A stretch of 64,000 bases of DNA from HNR sp040400085 (GTDB lineage: Bacteria > Actinomycetota > Actinomycetes > Actinomycetales > Microbacteriaceae). Positions 48,157 through 56,731 of the stretch are shown one piece after another. How positions within the stretch are numbered: position 1 is the first letter of the stretch; each line of letters starts with the position of its first letter. The notes beneath the pieces are model-generated. The model saw only the letters and a list, made by a program, of their open reading frames with translations. It made no database searches and was not told the DNA's origin. Both the position numbers and the translations under genes were made by a program. The stretch lies in assembly GCA_040400085.1 (NCBI GenBank), contig JBBAQX010000005.1, positions 1-64,000 of the forward strand, read 5' to 3'.

Positions 48157-50268
48157 TCAAGCGAGTTGCGGCATCTGCATGCCGGCGCGCGTCATGCGCG
48201 AGATGTTCTCGATCATCGCCATCTTGTCAGGGCTGTTGATCATAGTGGTGTAGGACATGGCACCAGTCGGCGCCGGTGACGAAGGCTGTAGAGATCCCGC
48301 CCGGTAAAGGTTGTCATACAGCCAGTCGCCGGCTTTTCCGTAGGATGTGCGGAACATGCTGACCGGGGCAATGGCGCCGCTGCCGGTCATCGAGAAGCCG
48401 TTGTCGTTCACCCGCTGCGCCGCGTCTGGCGTGAGTAGGCGCGTAGGCCCCACGTCGATCTGGCCTGTCCTGGCGTCCACGCTACCAGGAACATTCATCG
48501 CATGCTTCGGAGGGCCCCACTTGGAAGCCTCATCGCGCTGCGTCTGCTCATACTTGTCCTCAGACGCGTTGGCCTTCTTGGACAGCTTCTTCTGGAGGCG
48601 GTCCAGCCGAGACTGGGTCAGGCGTTGGACAGCATTCTGCTCGCCCTTGGCTCCAGAGCCTGAGAGCTTGGCGTGATGGGCGCTGAGGTCTGACTCGGCC
48701 TTCACTTTGGCTTTGGCGAGTTCGCCCTCCACCTTGGCTTTCTCGATCTGCATCTTCAGCACTTCGTTCTCTTGCTTGGCCTGTGACAGCTGCTCTGAGA
48801 ACTTCTGTTGCTGCTCCATCTGGGCGGCGGCCGACTCTTGCTGAAGCTGCGCCGCTTGCTGCGCCGAGGCTTGCTCAGCCTGCGCCGTGGATTGCTGCGC
48901 CGACATCTCTGCTTGCGCGGCGTCCTGCTGTGCCTTCATGATCTGAGGATTGGCCTCCGTAGAAGGCTGAATCGAGTTCGCAGTGGCCTGCTGCTGCGTC
49001 ATCCGTAGCGCCGGGTTGACGCCTTGCGGAGGCGGCGTAGGGGTAGTTGGTGCGGCTTGTGTCGCCTCCTTTACAAACCACTGAGGCCTGATCTCTGCGA
49101 GCAAGTTGGCGATGCAGCTTTCCTTGGAGAGCTCTTCTTCCTCAGCTTGCAGTTGCTGGTCCTCTAGCTCCTTTTCGGAAGGAGCTGCCGGATCCTTCGG
49201 CTTGCGACGCGCAGTGCGCTCGCGTGTCTCTGTGTATAGCCGGCGGCGCGTGTCCCGACCGAGGCGCATGCGGAGCGCGTTGCTGAGTTGGATGTCCTCC
49301 ATCGGTAGGTCGAGCATCGTCTCCGAGTCTCCTGGTTTCTTGGTGGGGAGCGTAACCTTGACGCGACCAGCGCGGGCGGCATCAGCCTGGGCCTGCACCA
49401 TGTCCATTTTCTTCTTGGCGGAGTAGGCGGCGAGCCCGAGACCTCCGACGCCCAGGCCTAGGGCGCTGAGCAAGATGGGCTTGGGGATCGCGCCTAGGAT
49501 GGCCTTTACGTCGCCGGCGGGATCCTTGGGTGCAGATAGAGAGCGCGCCGATGCGTCGGCAGCAGCATCAAATTTGTGGAGGGAGCCGAGACCTTTCATC
49601 GCCAGATCCTTGACTGGAGAAAGCGCCATCATACCGGTTCCGGCCAGCACGCCCGCCGGATCCTTACCCATCATCATCCCTCCTCCGGCACCGAGAGTGA
49701 AGTTGAGACCTCCCTGTAATAGTCTGTCTTTATCCCAGTTCCAAGGCTTGAGTGTGCTGCTTGGGGTTCTTTCTGGGTTCGCTGCCTGGTCCCAGAAGGC
49801 AGCGTTCGCTGACCCCCCAGTAATGGCTTTGGCAGCCATTAGTGCAATGGGGTTAACTGCCATCTTCTCGATGGAAGCAACCTTCTCGATTAAAGTGACA
49901 CCAAGAGACCTCGCAAGGTTCTTGGATGGTTGGTTGTGGGCGCACACGAGTGCCCGCACCTCGTCGACCGAGGCCGACTTCTCACGCAGAAGGGAGGCAA
50001 CAGCCTCTTTGGCGAAACCTTGCTGGCGGAATTCCGGGAGGACGCCGATGGCGTAGTAGCCGATGTCTCTGCCCTGCTCCTGCCTGACCTGCCACCCGAC
50101 GAACCCGACAGGCTCATGACTGGCGGTCTTGCTGATCATGTAGAGTCCGCCGTCGAACTGCGCAGCATCCAAGCCGTAGGGCCAGTAGGACGGGTCCTCG
50201 GCGAGCACCTGCCGCATGATGTCGGCGGTCTTGTGGAAATCGGCTGCATCCGCACGCTTCGTAAACAT
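48157..50268 (-). CDS. Virion-type protein with N-terminal GNAT domain and long coiled coil
   Basis: Residues about 5-135 form a GNAT acetyltransferase domain (YYAIGVLPEFRQQGFAKEAV, with the RxxGxA acetyl-CoA loop, then HNQPSKNLARSLGV). Then comes a glycine-rich membrane-type segment (FTLGAGGGMMMGKDPAGVLA, LLSALGLGVGGLGLAAY) and a basic stretch (LRMRLGRDTRRRLYTETRER). Residues 435-590 are a Gln/Ala-rich coiled coil, followed by a C-terminal domain ending SPDKMAMIENISRMTRAGMQ. It sits between the rpoBC fusion and the terminator at 50307-50342. I think it is a structural or injected protein whose GNAT may modify host proteins; this is inference. ATG at 50266-50268 (an in-frame GTG at 50281-50283 is also possible). 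Confidence 0.7.
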   Translation of the reverse strand: MFTKRADAADFHKTADIMRQVLAEDPSYWPYGLDAAQFDGGLYMISKTASHEPVGFVGWQVRQEQGRDIGYYAIGVLPEFRQQGFAKEAVASLLREKSASVDEVRALVCAHNQPSKNLARSLGVTLIEKVASIEKMAVNPIALMAAKAITGGSANAAFWDQAANPERTPSSTLKPWNWDKDRLLQGGLNFTLGAGGGMMMGKDPAGVLAGTGMMALSPVKDLAMKGLGSLHKFDAAADASARSLSAPKDPAGDVKAILGAIPKPILLSALGLGVGGLGLAAYSAKKKMDMVQAQADAARAGRVKVTLPTKKPGDSETMLDLPMEDIQLSNALRMRLGRDTRRRLYTETRERTARRKPKDPAAPSEKELEDQQLQAEEEELSKESCIANLLAEIRPQWFVKEATQAAPTTPTPPPQGVNPALRMTQQQATANSIQPSTEANPQIMKAQQDAAQAEMSAQQSTAQAEQASAQQAAQLQQESAAAQMEQQQKFSEQLSQAKQENEVLKMQIEKAKVEGELAKAKVKAESDLSAHHAKLSGSGAKGEQNAVQRLTQSRLDRLQKKLSKKANASEDKYEQTQRDEASKWGPPKHAMNVPGSVDARTGQIDVGPTRLLTPDAAQRVNDNGFSMTGSGAIAPVSMFRTSYGKAGDWLYDNLYRAGSLQPSSPAPTGAMSYTTMINSPDKMAMIENISRMTRAGMQMPQLA

Positions 50269-50306
50269 GGTGGTTTCTACCACGGAAGCTGCGCCACGTA
50301 AAGAGG

Positions 50307-50342
50307 AACCACCCGCGCCGCTGTAATGCGGCGCGGGTGGTT
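50307..50342. terminator. 15-bp perfect hairpin, terminator-like
   Basis: Stem 50307-50321 pairs with 50328-50342 (AACCACCCGCGCCGC core) around TGTAAT, directly after the stop of the 50384-51157 gene on the minus strand. Strong and bidirectional. Confidence 0.7.
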
Positions 50343-50383
50343 CGAAATCTTTAACACCGTTACTTCATATAGCCCTTGCGGGC

Positions 50384-51157
50384 TTACGCGGGGACCGAGC
50401 GGCCCCGCTTCGCCAATGCGGCCTCCATGGCCGCCAACACTGTCGGGTCCGTCTGTCTGGCGATGGTCGCCAGAATGTCGCCTTGGTGACGCTGCCCCAT
50501 GCGGTAGCCCATGCGGTTGCGCGCCAGCTCCTGCCGTATTTCCTTCTCGTCTTGCGCTGCTTTTTCGATGACCGGGTCACCTCCGACAGCGCACACAGGT
50601 ACACTCAGCGGGTCGACCCCGCCAATCAGCGTCGCCGCCGTCACCATCAACTCCCACGCGGAGAAGATGGCTTCCGCGAACGCCGGGGCGTCTGCTGACA
50701 ACCGGAGTGTAGCTCCGTTACCGATCGCTGTGGCCCCTTGCGGGAGATTCCACGTTGACTCATCCAACTGCCTCTCCAGCTGCTCGAAGTTGGCCTTCGC
50801 ACCCACACGGCGGAAGGTCATCATACCCCAAGCGCCTCCGGGCGTCGCGGTCTCGTAGAACTGCGTGTATTCCGGCTCGTCATTGAAGCGCACGTCTGCC
50901 CTTCTGAAACGATCCGCCGTGATCAGTCGCGTCTCTGCGATGGGAGGGGTCGCGGTCTGCATTGCCTCCCAAAGTTGGGCAGGGTAGAGACACGTGACTT
51001 GGTCGCAGTTCTGGCCTTTGACGCGCATCCGCATTGCGGCGGCGGCGCATCCGTGAATCCTCCGCTCAGAGTCGTAGCGGACCAGCGCCACTCCTTCGAG
51101 GTTGTTGAGAGTTGAAAGTAGGAAACGATTGCGTGGTGGTGTAGTAGGTGTTGACAT
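50384..51157 (-). CDS. Hypothetical protein, 257 aa
   Basis: Starts MSTPTTPPRNRFLLSTLNNL; an alpha/beta protein with VRYDSERRIHGCAAAAMRMR and a C-half GVDPLSVPVCAVGGDPVIEK. No family recognised. It lies in the virion region; the ATG at 51155-51157 follows an AT-rich leader. Confidence 0.55.
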   Translation of the reverse strand: MSTPTTPPRNRFLLSTLNNLEGVALVRYDSERRIHGCAAAAMRMRVKGQNCDQVTCLYPAQLWEAMQTATPPIAETRLITADRFRRADVRFNDEPEYTQFYETATPGGAWGMMTFRRVGAKANFEQLERQLDESTWNLPQGATAIGNGATLRLSADAPAFAEAIFSAWELMVTAATLIGGVDPLSVPVCAVGGDPVIEKAAQDEKEIRQELARNRMGYRMGQRHQGDILATIARQTDPTVLAAMEAALAKRGRSVPA

Positions 51158-51187
51158 ATACAAATTATTATGACGCACACGCATTCA

Positions 51188-51541
51188 TTATTTCTCAGCA
51201 GCGCGCGCGGTGTAGCGCAGGCGAAGCGGAGCCTTCAGGCTACCAGACAGGTGTTTTCCCAACGCTCGCGAGGCGGCGCGCTTTAATCCGGACGAGAAAA
51301 CCCTAGGGTCGACCGACCATTGCGCCACACCTGCCTTCGGACCTCCCACCTTGGCGTATATCAGCCGCAGTGCGCCCCGGGTATCCGCGGCTACTATGGT
51401 CCTACAGCGCCAGTCCACCGAGAACATAACGGCAGGCACAAATCCGATGCTCACCAGATCCACAAGCAAGCGCTCGGCCTGCTTGTGTGATCTGATCCCA
51501 TACACGTCTACCGTGTGTTCCGCATTAGAGCAGGCGGACAT
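51188..51541 (-). CDS. Hypothetical protein, 117 aa
   Basis: MSACSNAEHTVDVYGIRSHK; contains a small alpha/beta domain and a basic, Arg-rich C-terminus (SGLKRAASRALGKHLSGSLK). A capsid- or DNA-associated role would be guesswork. No family recognised. Confidence 0.5.
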   Translation of the reverse strand: MSACSNAEHTVDVYGIRSHKQAERLLVDLVSIGFVPAVMFSVDWRCRTIVAADTRGALRLIYAKVGGPKAGVAQWSVDPRVFSSGLKRAASRALGKHLSGSLKAPLRLRYTARAAEK

Positions 51542-51965
51542 TCACCAGCTGCCGCTGAACATTCAGTAGCACATTGGGGCCCTTGACGTCGCGAGATGGA
51601 TCGTCAGCGTCGAAGGCTGCATCGGTGATCTCGCCGCGCATGGGGTGGTTCAGCACCAGCAGCTGCTTGCAACTGTTGATGGCAGCGATCCACTTCGGCA
51701 TATTTTCCTCCGTATCCTTGTGTCCGAAGTACTGTGCCAGCAGAACGCGCAGGTATTCGCAGGCACGCTGCGACAGCACCTCTGGTGCTGAAACTGCTGC
51801 AGGAGCTTCCGTAACTGCTTCAGGAGTAACTTCGGCTTCCGTAACTGCTGCAGGAGCTTCCGTAACTGCTGCAGGAGCTTCCGTAACTGCTTCAGGAGTA
51901 ACTTCGGCTTCCGTAACGGGCTTGGCGGCGGGAGCTTTGGTGGTAGTGGCTTTTCTCTTAGACAT
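51525..51965 (-). CDS. Protein with N-terminal TEAPAAV-type repeats, 146 aa
   Basis: Residues 14-60 are a tandem repeat of TEAEVTPEAV and TEAPAAV units, probably disordered. The C-terminal 80 residues are globular (ACEYLRVLLAQYFGHKDTEE, IAAINSCKQLLVLNH). The repeat lies at about 51785-51925 in DNA. Function unknown; such Pro/Ala/Thr linkers are common in virion proteins. Confidence 0.55.
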   Translation of the reverse strand: MSKRKATTTKAPAAKPVTEAEVTPEAVTEAPAAVTEAPAAVTEAEVTPEAVTEAPAAVSAPEVLSQRACEYLRVLLAQYFGHKDTEENMPKWIAAINSCKQLLVLNHPMRGEITDAAFDADDPSRDVKGPNVLLNVQRQLVNVRLL

Positions 51966-51978
51966 GGTGGTGTGCGGT

Positions 51979-52524
51979 TTAAACTGTAACGACGAGATCC
52001 TTCTGGAAGTCGGATGCGCGAAACACCTTAACGCCAGGATCCAGGCAAGTAAAGGCGAAAGGATCAGCTGGATGTCCGGCGCAGTGGTGGTTGCGCTGCT
52101 TGGTGGCGCGCCACATTTCATCGAAGAATTTATCGTCGATTGGCTCGGACACAGCCGCATCCTCCACCTTCGGGTAGTCGTCCAGCATGTCCCCTACGAA
52201 GTCGACGACGCGCGGTTTCTCCCACCTCCGCCATAGTCTCATGACAAGCCTCACTGAGCTCTTATAGTCCATGGGAGCATACACGAAATACTCACGCTCC
52301 GCCGGGCGCAGCTGTAGCTTGCTACCATATACCAGCAGCGTCACTATGTGCGGAACTTGGGCGCGCACCAGGTCGTGCTTCACTTCGGTCGTCGCTAATC
52401 CGCCAACGCCCACCACCTCGTGCCTGGTCGGCCCTTGGTAGTAAACAGACCGACAAAACGTCGCCGTAAGTGGTGATGGTGGCGGGCCTTTTATAGGGCT
52501 GCCGCTGGCGTCAAATAGTTCCAT
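51979..52524 (-). CDS. Hypothetical protein, 181 aa
   Basis: MELFDASGSPIKGPPPSPLT; a mixed alpha/beta protein with RHEVVGVGGLATTEVKHDLV and a C-terminal DKFFDEMWRATKQRNHHCAG, with possible metal-binding His/Cys near the end. No family recognised. Confidence 0.5.
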   Translation of the reverse strand: MELFDASGSPIKGPPPSPLTATFCRSVYYQGPTRHEVVGVGGLATTEVKHDLVRAQVPHIVTLLVYGSKLQLRPAEREYFVYAPMDYKSSVRLVMRLWRRWEKPRVVDFVGDMLDDYPKVEDAAVSEPIDDKFFDEMWRATKQRNHHCAGHPADPFAFTCLDPGVKVFRASDFQKDLVVTV

Positions 52525-52718
52525 GCGGCGAGCCTACGTAGGTCCTCCGCATAGTCAACATGCAAAAAGACAAGAAACGCACCACACTTTACGACTTTTG
52601 TCCCTCGAATTCCCGTAAGACGCTAAGAGGCTATTGGTTACGATGGACAAACACCAAAACACCCGCACTCAAAATGTGGACAAAACTGGCCTTTAACGAG
52701 AGAGGTGGTCCGTTTCTA
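52525..52718. other. Intergenic region, AT-richer than its surroundings
   Basis: No gene on the minus strand is supported. On the plus strand an open frame begins MQKDKKRTTLYDFCPSN, but it runs into the minus-strand gene after 52718 and has no relatives I recognise. I read this as a regulatory gap (possible promoter for the 52524 gene), not a gene. Confidence 0.4.
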
Positions 52719-53237
52719 TCAGATAATCTCCACGCTGCCGAACCTGCCGTCCTGAAGTTTGATGGCGTGAATGTAGTTGCCGGTCTGCAGTTGAAGCTTC
52801 CGCGTCAGTAAGAATTTCGCCAACGGAAGCGCTCCCTTCGGCGGGGTGCCGCCCTCCACGTGGCCCTCCTTCCGCAGTCGCAGAAAATAAATCGCATCCG
52901 GTGCCGACGGTAAGTGATACACTGGAGCGAAGGTGCTGCGCTCGTATCTAGGTCCGCGCGCAGGAGCGTCGTCGTCTGACGGCTCCAGGGCCTTCTCGAG
53001 CGCCATCATCATAGCCGTCGCGGCATTGATCTCTTCATCCTCCAGCTCCGCTTGAATCAGCGCCTTGTTGATTGTTTTCCAATCCTCGCGCTGCATATCC
53101 CTATATCCACCGGGAGGTAGGAGGGTGACAGTGATGTCTTTGACCGACTCGTCCGACGAGACCAGTCCGGTGATTTTCAATGTGGCTCCGTCTTTCAGAT
53201 TGCCGCAGCCTTCAATTACTTGTTCGATCGTGTTCAT
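52719..53237 (-). CDS. Hypothetical protein, 172 aa
   Basis: MNTIEQVIEGCGNLKDGATL then LKITGLVSSDESVKDITVTL; beta-rich with an acidic helix (AELEDEEINAATAMMMALEK) and a C-terminal RKLQLQTGNYIHAIKLQDGR. No family recognised. The ATG at 53235-53237 was chosen because the longer frame reads through a terminator hairpin. Confidence 0.5.
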   Translation of the reverse strand: MNTIEQVIEGCGNLKDGATLKITGLVSSDESVKDITVTLLPPGGYRDMQREDWKTINKALIQAELEDEEINAATAMMMALEKALEPSDDDAPARGPRYERSTFAPVYHLPSAPDAIYFLRLRKEGHVEGGTPPKGALPLAKFLLTRKLQLQTGNYIHAIKLQDGRFGSVEII

Positions 53238-53259
53238 ATATGTTTGGTTCTGGATACAA

Positions 53260-53285
53260 AAAAGCCGGGCGGCATGCCCGGCTTT
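53260..53285 (-). terminator. Rho-independent terminator
   Basis: AAAGCCGGGC pairs with GCCCGGCTTT; on the minus strand it is followed by TTTTTTG. It lies just after the stop of the 53305-54696 gene and ends the portal operon. Confidence 0.8.
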
Positions 53286-53304
53286 AGAGAATTGGTTGTT
53301 TTTT

Positions 53305-54696
53305 TCAGTTTGTCGGGGGCGGTGCCTTTTTAGGATCGCCCATGAATGTGTCAATCACATCGTCCTTACCTTGCGACTCGTCGTCGTCCCCCTTCGATAC
53401 GCTAGGGTCGGAGTCGTCGCCTTCGTTGTCTTCGCCCATCGACCCGCTGATATCGGATGTCAGGGCGGCATCGCGGTCTTCTGAGCCTGCTGCGCCCACT
53501 GCGCCCGTTACCGGTCGCTTCTCCTGCGGGGCTCCCGACAACATCGACATAAGTGCCTGCAAGAGAGGGTGCCCGCCGTCCATAGCTGCCGCAGCTTTCT
53601 CGATCTGAGGACGAAACCAGCTCATGTGCATCAGTGCGCCTAGGCCGGCCAGCTCGTCCAGTCTGTCTGCCGACGACTCCTTACACAAACCAGTCACGTG
53701 CGGGAGCATGTCCTGCAACTCAGCGGCGGCGATAGCCGCTACGACAGGCGATAGCCTGGCACTCTTGAAGATCACTGCAGCCGACATGGCCTTGACTTCG
53801 TCAGAGACACAGGCCGCACCTTTGACAGCCTCACATACAGCGGACAGTCCGTTGTCGTGTAGCATGGTGGTCAGCTCCTTGGGTCCGTCGCTACCTACGC
53901 GATTGAGGATGTCGGAGGTGATGCAGGTAGCACCTTTCTCCATCGCCACACGGTCGGTGAACAGAGCGAGAAACTCCATTGCCGCCGCCTCGCAGTCGTT
54001 GGCCGCCCACAGGTCGCGCGCCGATGCAGCCTTCAGCTGACCGTCCTCTTCTCCTGGGATCTCAACCTCTCCGCCTTCGGCTACCTGCCTGATGCGGCGT
54101 GGGTATTTGGACTTCGGCGGCTGCACCACTGGGAACGTCTTGTTGAGCGCAGCATAAGTTACCCCACCGGAGGCTAAGGCTGCCAGCAGAGGAACGGCCA
54201 CTGGAAATGCGGTGACCAGATCCGAGAAGGTCATGTTGGCTGCGGATTTCTCGGCCTCCAGGTCCGCCGCCGCCAGCGTCTCGTTCTGCGCCTCGTCCAA
54301 GAGCTTCTGGCGGTGCTTCTTCTGCAGGTAGTTGTAAACCGCCTGCGTGAGCGCATAGGACGCCCCGCCTGCCAAGACGCCACCCGTTACTGCAAGCCCG
54401 GGCGCCAGCCAGCGATTGACCTCGGCCGCGGACTTCTTGTGGGCGGGCAGATACAGCGTGTCATCATTGAGTCGGGATTCGTCTTCAACCTCAGCCTCCT
54501 GCTGCATTGACCGCAAGTAGTTCACCAGCACTACGGCAGCTCCTACGCCGCTACCCAGTGCCAAACCTCCGGTAGCCAGCTGCTTGATGAGCTCGCCGCC
54601 TCTCTGGTCCTGTCCTTTGACCGACGCGTCGTTTACACCCACCACAGGCAAGTGGTTGGCGATAGTGCGGCCTGCGTTTTCGATGAGCGATGACAT
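53305..54696 (-). CDS. Membrane/virion-type protein, 463 aa
   Basis: Three hydrophobic helices (GGLALGSGVGAAVVLVNYLR; LAVTGGVLAGGASYAL; VAVPLLAALASGGVTY) in the N-half, then a helical domain with several Cys (EVKAMSAAVIFKSARLSPVV) and a highly acidic tail (EDNEGDDSDPSVSKGDDDES). Glycine-rich helices like those of 4218-5297 and 55105-56486 suggest an internal virion or injection protein. The ATG at 54694-54696 was chosen; the upstream frame is a shadow. Confidence 0.6.
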   Translation of the reverse strand: MSSLIENAGRTIANHLPVVGVNDASVKGQDQRGGELIKQLATGGLALGSGVGAAVVLVNYLRSMQQEAEVEDESRLNDDTLYLPAHKKSAAEVNRWLAPGLAVTGGVLAGGASYALTQAVYNYLQKKHRQKLLDEAQNETLAAADLEAEKSAANMTFSDLVTAFPVAVPLLAALASGGVTYAALNKTFPVVQPPKSKYPRRIRQVAEGGEVEIPGEEDGQLKAASARDLWAANDCEAAAMEFLALFTDRVAMEKGATCITSDILNRVGSDGPKELTTMLHDNGLSAVCEAVKGAACVSDEVKAMSAAVIFKSARLSPVVAAIAAAELQDMLPHVTGLCKESSADRLDELAGLGALMHMSWFRPQIEKAAAAMDGGHPLLQALMSMLSGAPQEKRPVTGAVGAAGSEDRDAALTSDISGSMGEDNEGDDSDPSVSKGDDDESQGKDDVIDTFMGDPKKAPPPTN

Positions 54697-54698
54697 GA

Positions 54699-55112
54699 TT
54701 ATAGTTTCTGGTATGAGATGGGAGAGTAGGTGACGGCGGCGTGGAACACCCCGGCGTAGAATTGCCGCTCGACGTGGGTGATCGCTATGAAAGGGCCTTC
54801 CGGCGCGTGCGCTTTGACGTTCAGATCGTTGAACGTCTGCAGCCCATCCGGCGTGGACAAGTTGAGAATAACCGTGACGGGCGCGCCTAGGCGAATTGTA
54901 TCCGGAGCCCTGACGGCCTGGTTGGCAACCGATGGTTTGTCGCTCCATCCTCGCGTTACAATCACTGGTTCGGGCGTGTAGTCGCTGTCACCTTCAGGCG
55001 CTGGATCGGAGCGTGTCGCTAGCCTGTCCATGCCCACGCTGTCGAAGTCGCCAAAGGCGTCCGCAGAGGTGATGACTTTACCGATACCTCTAATGCGCGT
55101 TGTATCAGACAT
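54699..55112 (-). CDS. Hypothetical protein, 137 aa
   Basis: MSDTTRIRGIGKVITSADAF; mainly beta (VNQAVRAPDTIRLGAPVTVI), like small structural proteins. It sits directly downstream of the next gene's start in the virion block. No family recognised. Confidence 0.55.
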   Translation of the reverse strand: MSDTTRIRGIGKVITSADAFGDFDSVGMDRLATRSDPAPEGDSDYTPEPVIVTRGWSDKPSVANQAVRAPDTIRLGAPVTVILNLSTPDGLQTFNDLNVKAHAPEGPFIAITHVERQFYAGVFHAAVTYSPISYQKL

Positions 55113-55671
55113 TGTAACGCTCCTTCCCCTTGGGCAACGCCGAGGCTACGCTCTCGTCGGCAGACATATCCTCGTCGATGTCGCGGCGGAGCTGTTTAAA
55201 TGCCCGCACCTTTTCCAGCAGCTCAGCGTTTTCGGACGATGTTTGAGCGGCATTGCGAGAAAGCAAGAAGGCCAGTGATCCAACCCCTGCACCTCCCAAT
55301 GCTCCGGTCGCGATGAGAGCCTTGAGGGTGTTGCTGCTCAGGTTACTGTGAATACCGCTGGCAAACGGCATCAGCATAGCACTCTTCGCCATGGCGCGTT
55401 TTACACAGTCTGTGAACCGGTTGTAGCCGGCGTCCCACTCCGGCGCAGCGGCCAAGTTACGGAAAAGAATGGCTGCCGGGACATTTGGTGCGTCGTCCAC
55501 TTGGTAAGCAGCGGCAGCAAGTTTGCACAGCTCGCGATTGAAAGGTGCTGCGGCGCCAGAGTTCATCACCGAAGCCTGACCGAGGCGGCGATCCAGCTCA
55601 TCGGCGTCGGCTCCGTATTGGGCGGCACCCAGGCGCTGCCCGAGTCTGAAGTGTGGATCTGTCGAGTTCAT
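55105..55671 (-). CDS. Hypothetical virion-block protein, 188 aa
   Basis: MNSTDPHFRLGQRLGAAQYG; a hydrophobic glycine-rich segment (STGALGGAGVGSLAFLLS) in the C-half and a helical N-half. Probably a small membrane or internal virion protein. Overlaps both neighbours by 4-8 bases. Confidence 0.55.
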   Translation of the reverse strand: MNSTDPHFRLGQRLGAAQYGADADELDRRLGQASVMNSGAAAPFNRELCKLAAAAYQVDDAPNVPAAILFRNLAAAPEWDAGYNRFTDCVKRAMAKSAMLMPFASGIHSNLSSNTLKALIATGALGGAGVGSLAFLLSRNAAQTSSENAELLEKVRAFKQLRRDIDEDMSADESVASALPKGKERYNV

Positions 55672-56486
55672 CGGTAGTTGGATAGTGAAAGTTGTCCCAT
55701 CGGGTTGTACTTTGGTCCCGGTGCGGCGGCGTAACCCACCAGCGCGCCCATGATACCACCGACCAGCGTCGGTATCAATCCTGTACCGCGCATGAATCTG
55801 AGGATAAGCGCGCCCACGCCTGCTCCGGTGGCGGTGGAGAGCATGCGGGCCAGGTCATCGCGTTGGATGCTGGACATGACCGCCGCAGCGCGCAGGCAGG
55901 CGGCCCGCTCTGCTTGGGACATATAGGGGTCCATGGTAATGGCCCGGATGATGGTGTCCACATCGCTGGCCTGCTTCGCCAGATAAGCGTCGCGTCGATC
56001 TTGCTGGTTGTGCGAGTAGGCAGTGATACCTGCTCCCGCCGTGCCCGCCAATAGCGCCGCCAGCAAGCTCTTGGATACGCTAGGCTCTCCGCCTCTATAT
56101 CCCATGTAGGCACCTGCCGCGCCGCCAGCCAAAGCGGAGAGTAACCCAGCTGTGGCGACAGATTTTCCCCGCGACGATGTTCCCCAGTCCCATCCTCCGC
56201 TGAGCTTATCAGCAATCCAGCCCGTCAGCTGCTCGCTGGTGTTCGACGGCCGCTTGTCGAGCGGCGCATACTGGCCATTCATGGAGGCGTTGAAATTCTT
56301 CCTGCGGTAGTCTTGGTCGAACGTCTGCTTGTATTGCTCTTGGGACAGTTTTTGCCTAGAGTCCTCTGGGCCCAGCCCTAGCGAGTTCTCCGGGTGGGCA
56401 AATGATATTTGCCCGTCGGGTTCCTGACGGAAGTCGCTCACTTTGCCACGCAGATGTGGCGGGACATAAGGAGGTAGTTTGCTCAT
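55668..56486 (-). CDS. Glycine-zipper virion-block protein, 272 aa
   Basis: Two glycine-zipper helices (SALAGGAAGAYMGYRGGEPS; GAGVGALILRFMRGTGLIPT) separated by a soluble part, with an N-terminal PPYVPPHLRGKVSDFRQEPD segment. Similar in style to 4218-5297. A membrane-active virion protein is plausible. Confidence 0.6.
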   Translation of the reverse strand: MSKLPPYVPPHLRGKVSDFRQEPDGQISFAHPENSLGLGPEDSRQKLSQEQYKQTFDQDYRRKNFNASMNGQYAPLDKRPSNTSEQLTGWIADKLSGGWDWGTSSRGKSVATAGLLSALAGGAAGAYMGYRGGEPSVSKSLLAALLAGTAGAGITAYSHNQQDRRDAYLAKQASDVDTIIRAITMDPYMSQAERAACLRAAAVMSSIQRDDLARMLSTATGAGVGALILRFMRGTGLIPTLVGGIMGALVGYAAAPGPKYNPMGQLSLSNYR

Positions 56487-56716
56487 CGCACGCCTCCTGA
56501 CCCGTTGCCGATGTGCGGGGAGTTTTGTCCGGGATACCGGGCCACCCAGTTGTCGGAATCAAAGTCGCTCGCTGGCGGTGCCTGCTCGTGCGCTTTGTCG
56601 AAGCTCAGCCCCTCGCTACGCGATACACCGTCCGGTATGGCGTCCATCTCTTTGATGGCCGCGTCCCGCAGATCCGCGATGGCCTGACTTACTTTTCCTG
56701 GTCGCAACGTGCTCAC
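56483..56716 (-). CDS. Hypothetical protein, 77 aa (GTG start)
   Basis: MSTLRPGKVSQAIADLRDAA (GTG start, A-rich leader missing); helical N-half and a polar C-half (ASDFDSDNWVARYPGQNSPH). It follows the portal and may be a small structural protein. No family recognised. Confidence 0.5.
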   Translation of the reverse strand: MSTLRPGKVSQAIADLRDAAIKEMDAIPDGVSRSEGLSFDKAHEQAPPASDFDSDNWVARYPGQNSPHIGNGSGGVR

Positions 56717-56731
56717 GGGCGTATCGTAGCA

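Noticed and set aside
52560..52811. Plus-strand gene starting MQKDKKRTTLYDF
   Set aside because: It runs into a well-supported minus-strand gene, has no relative I know and would be the only plus-strand gene in 64 kb.
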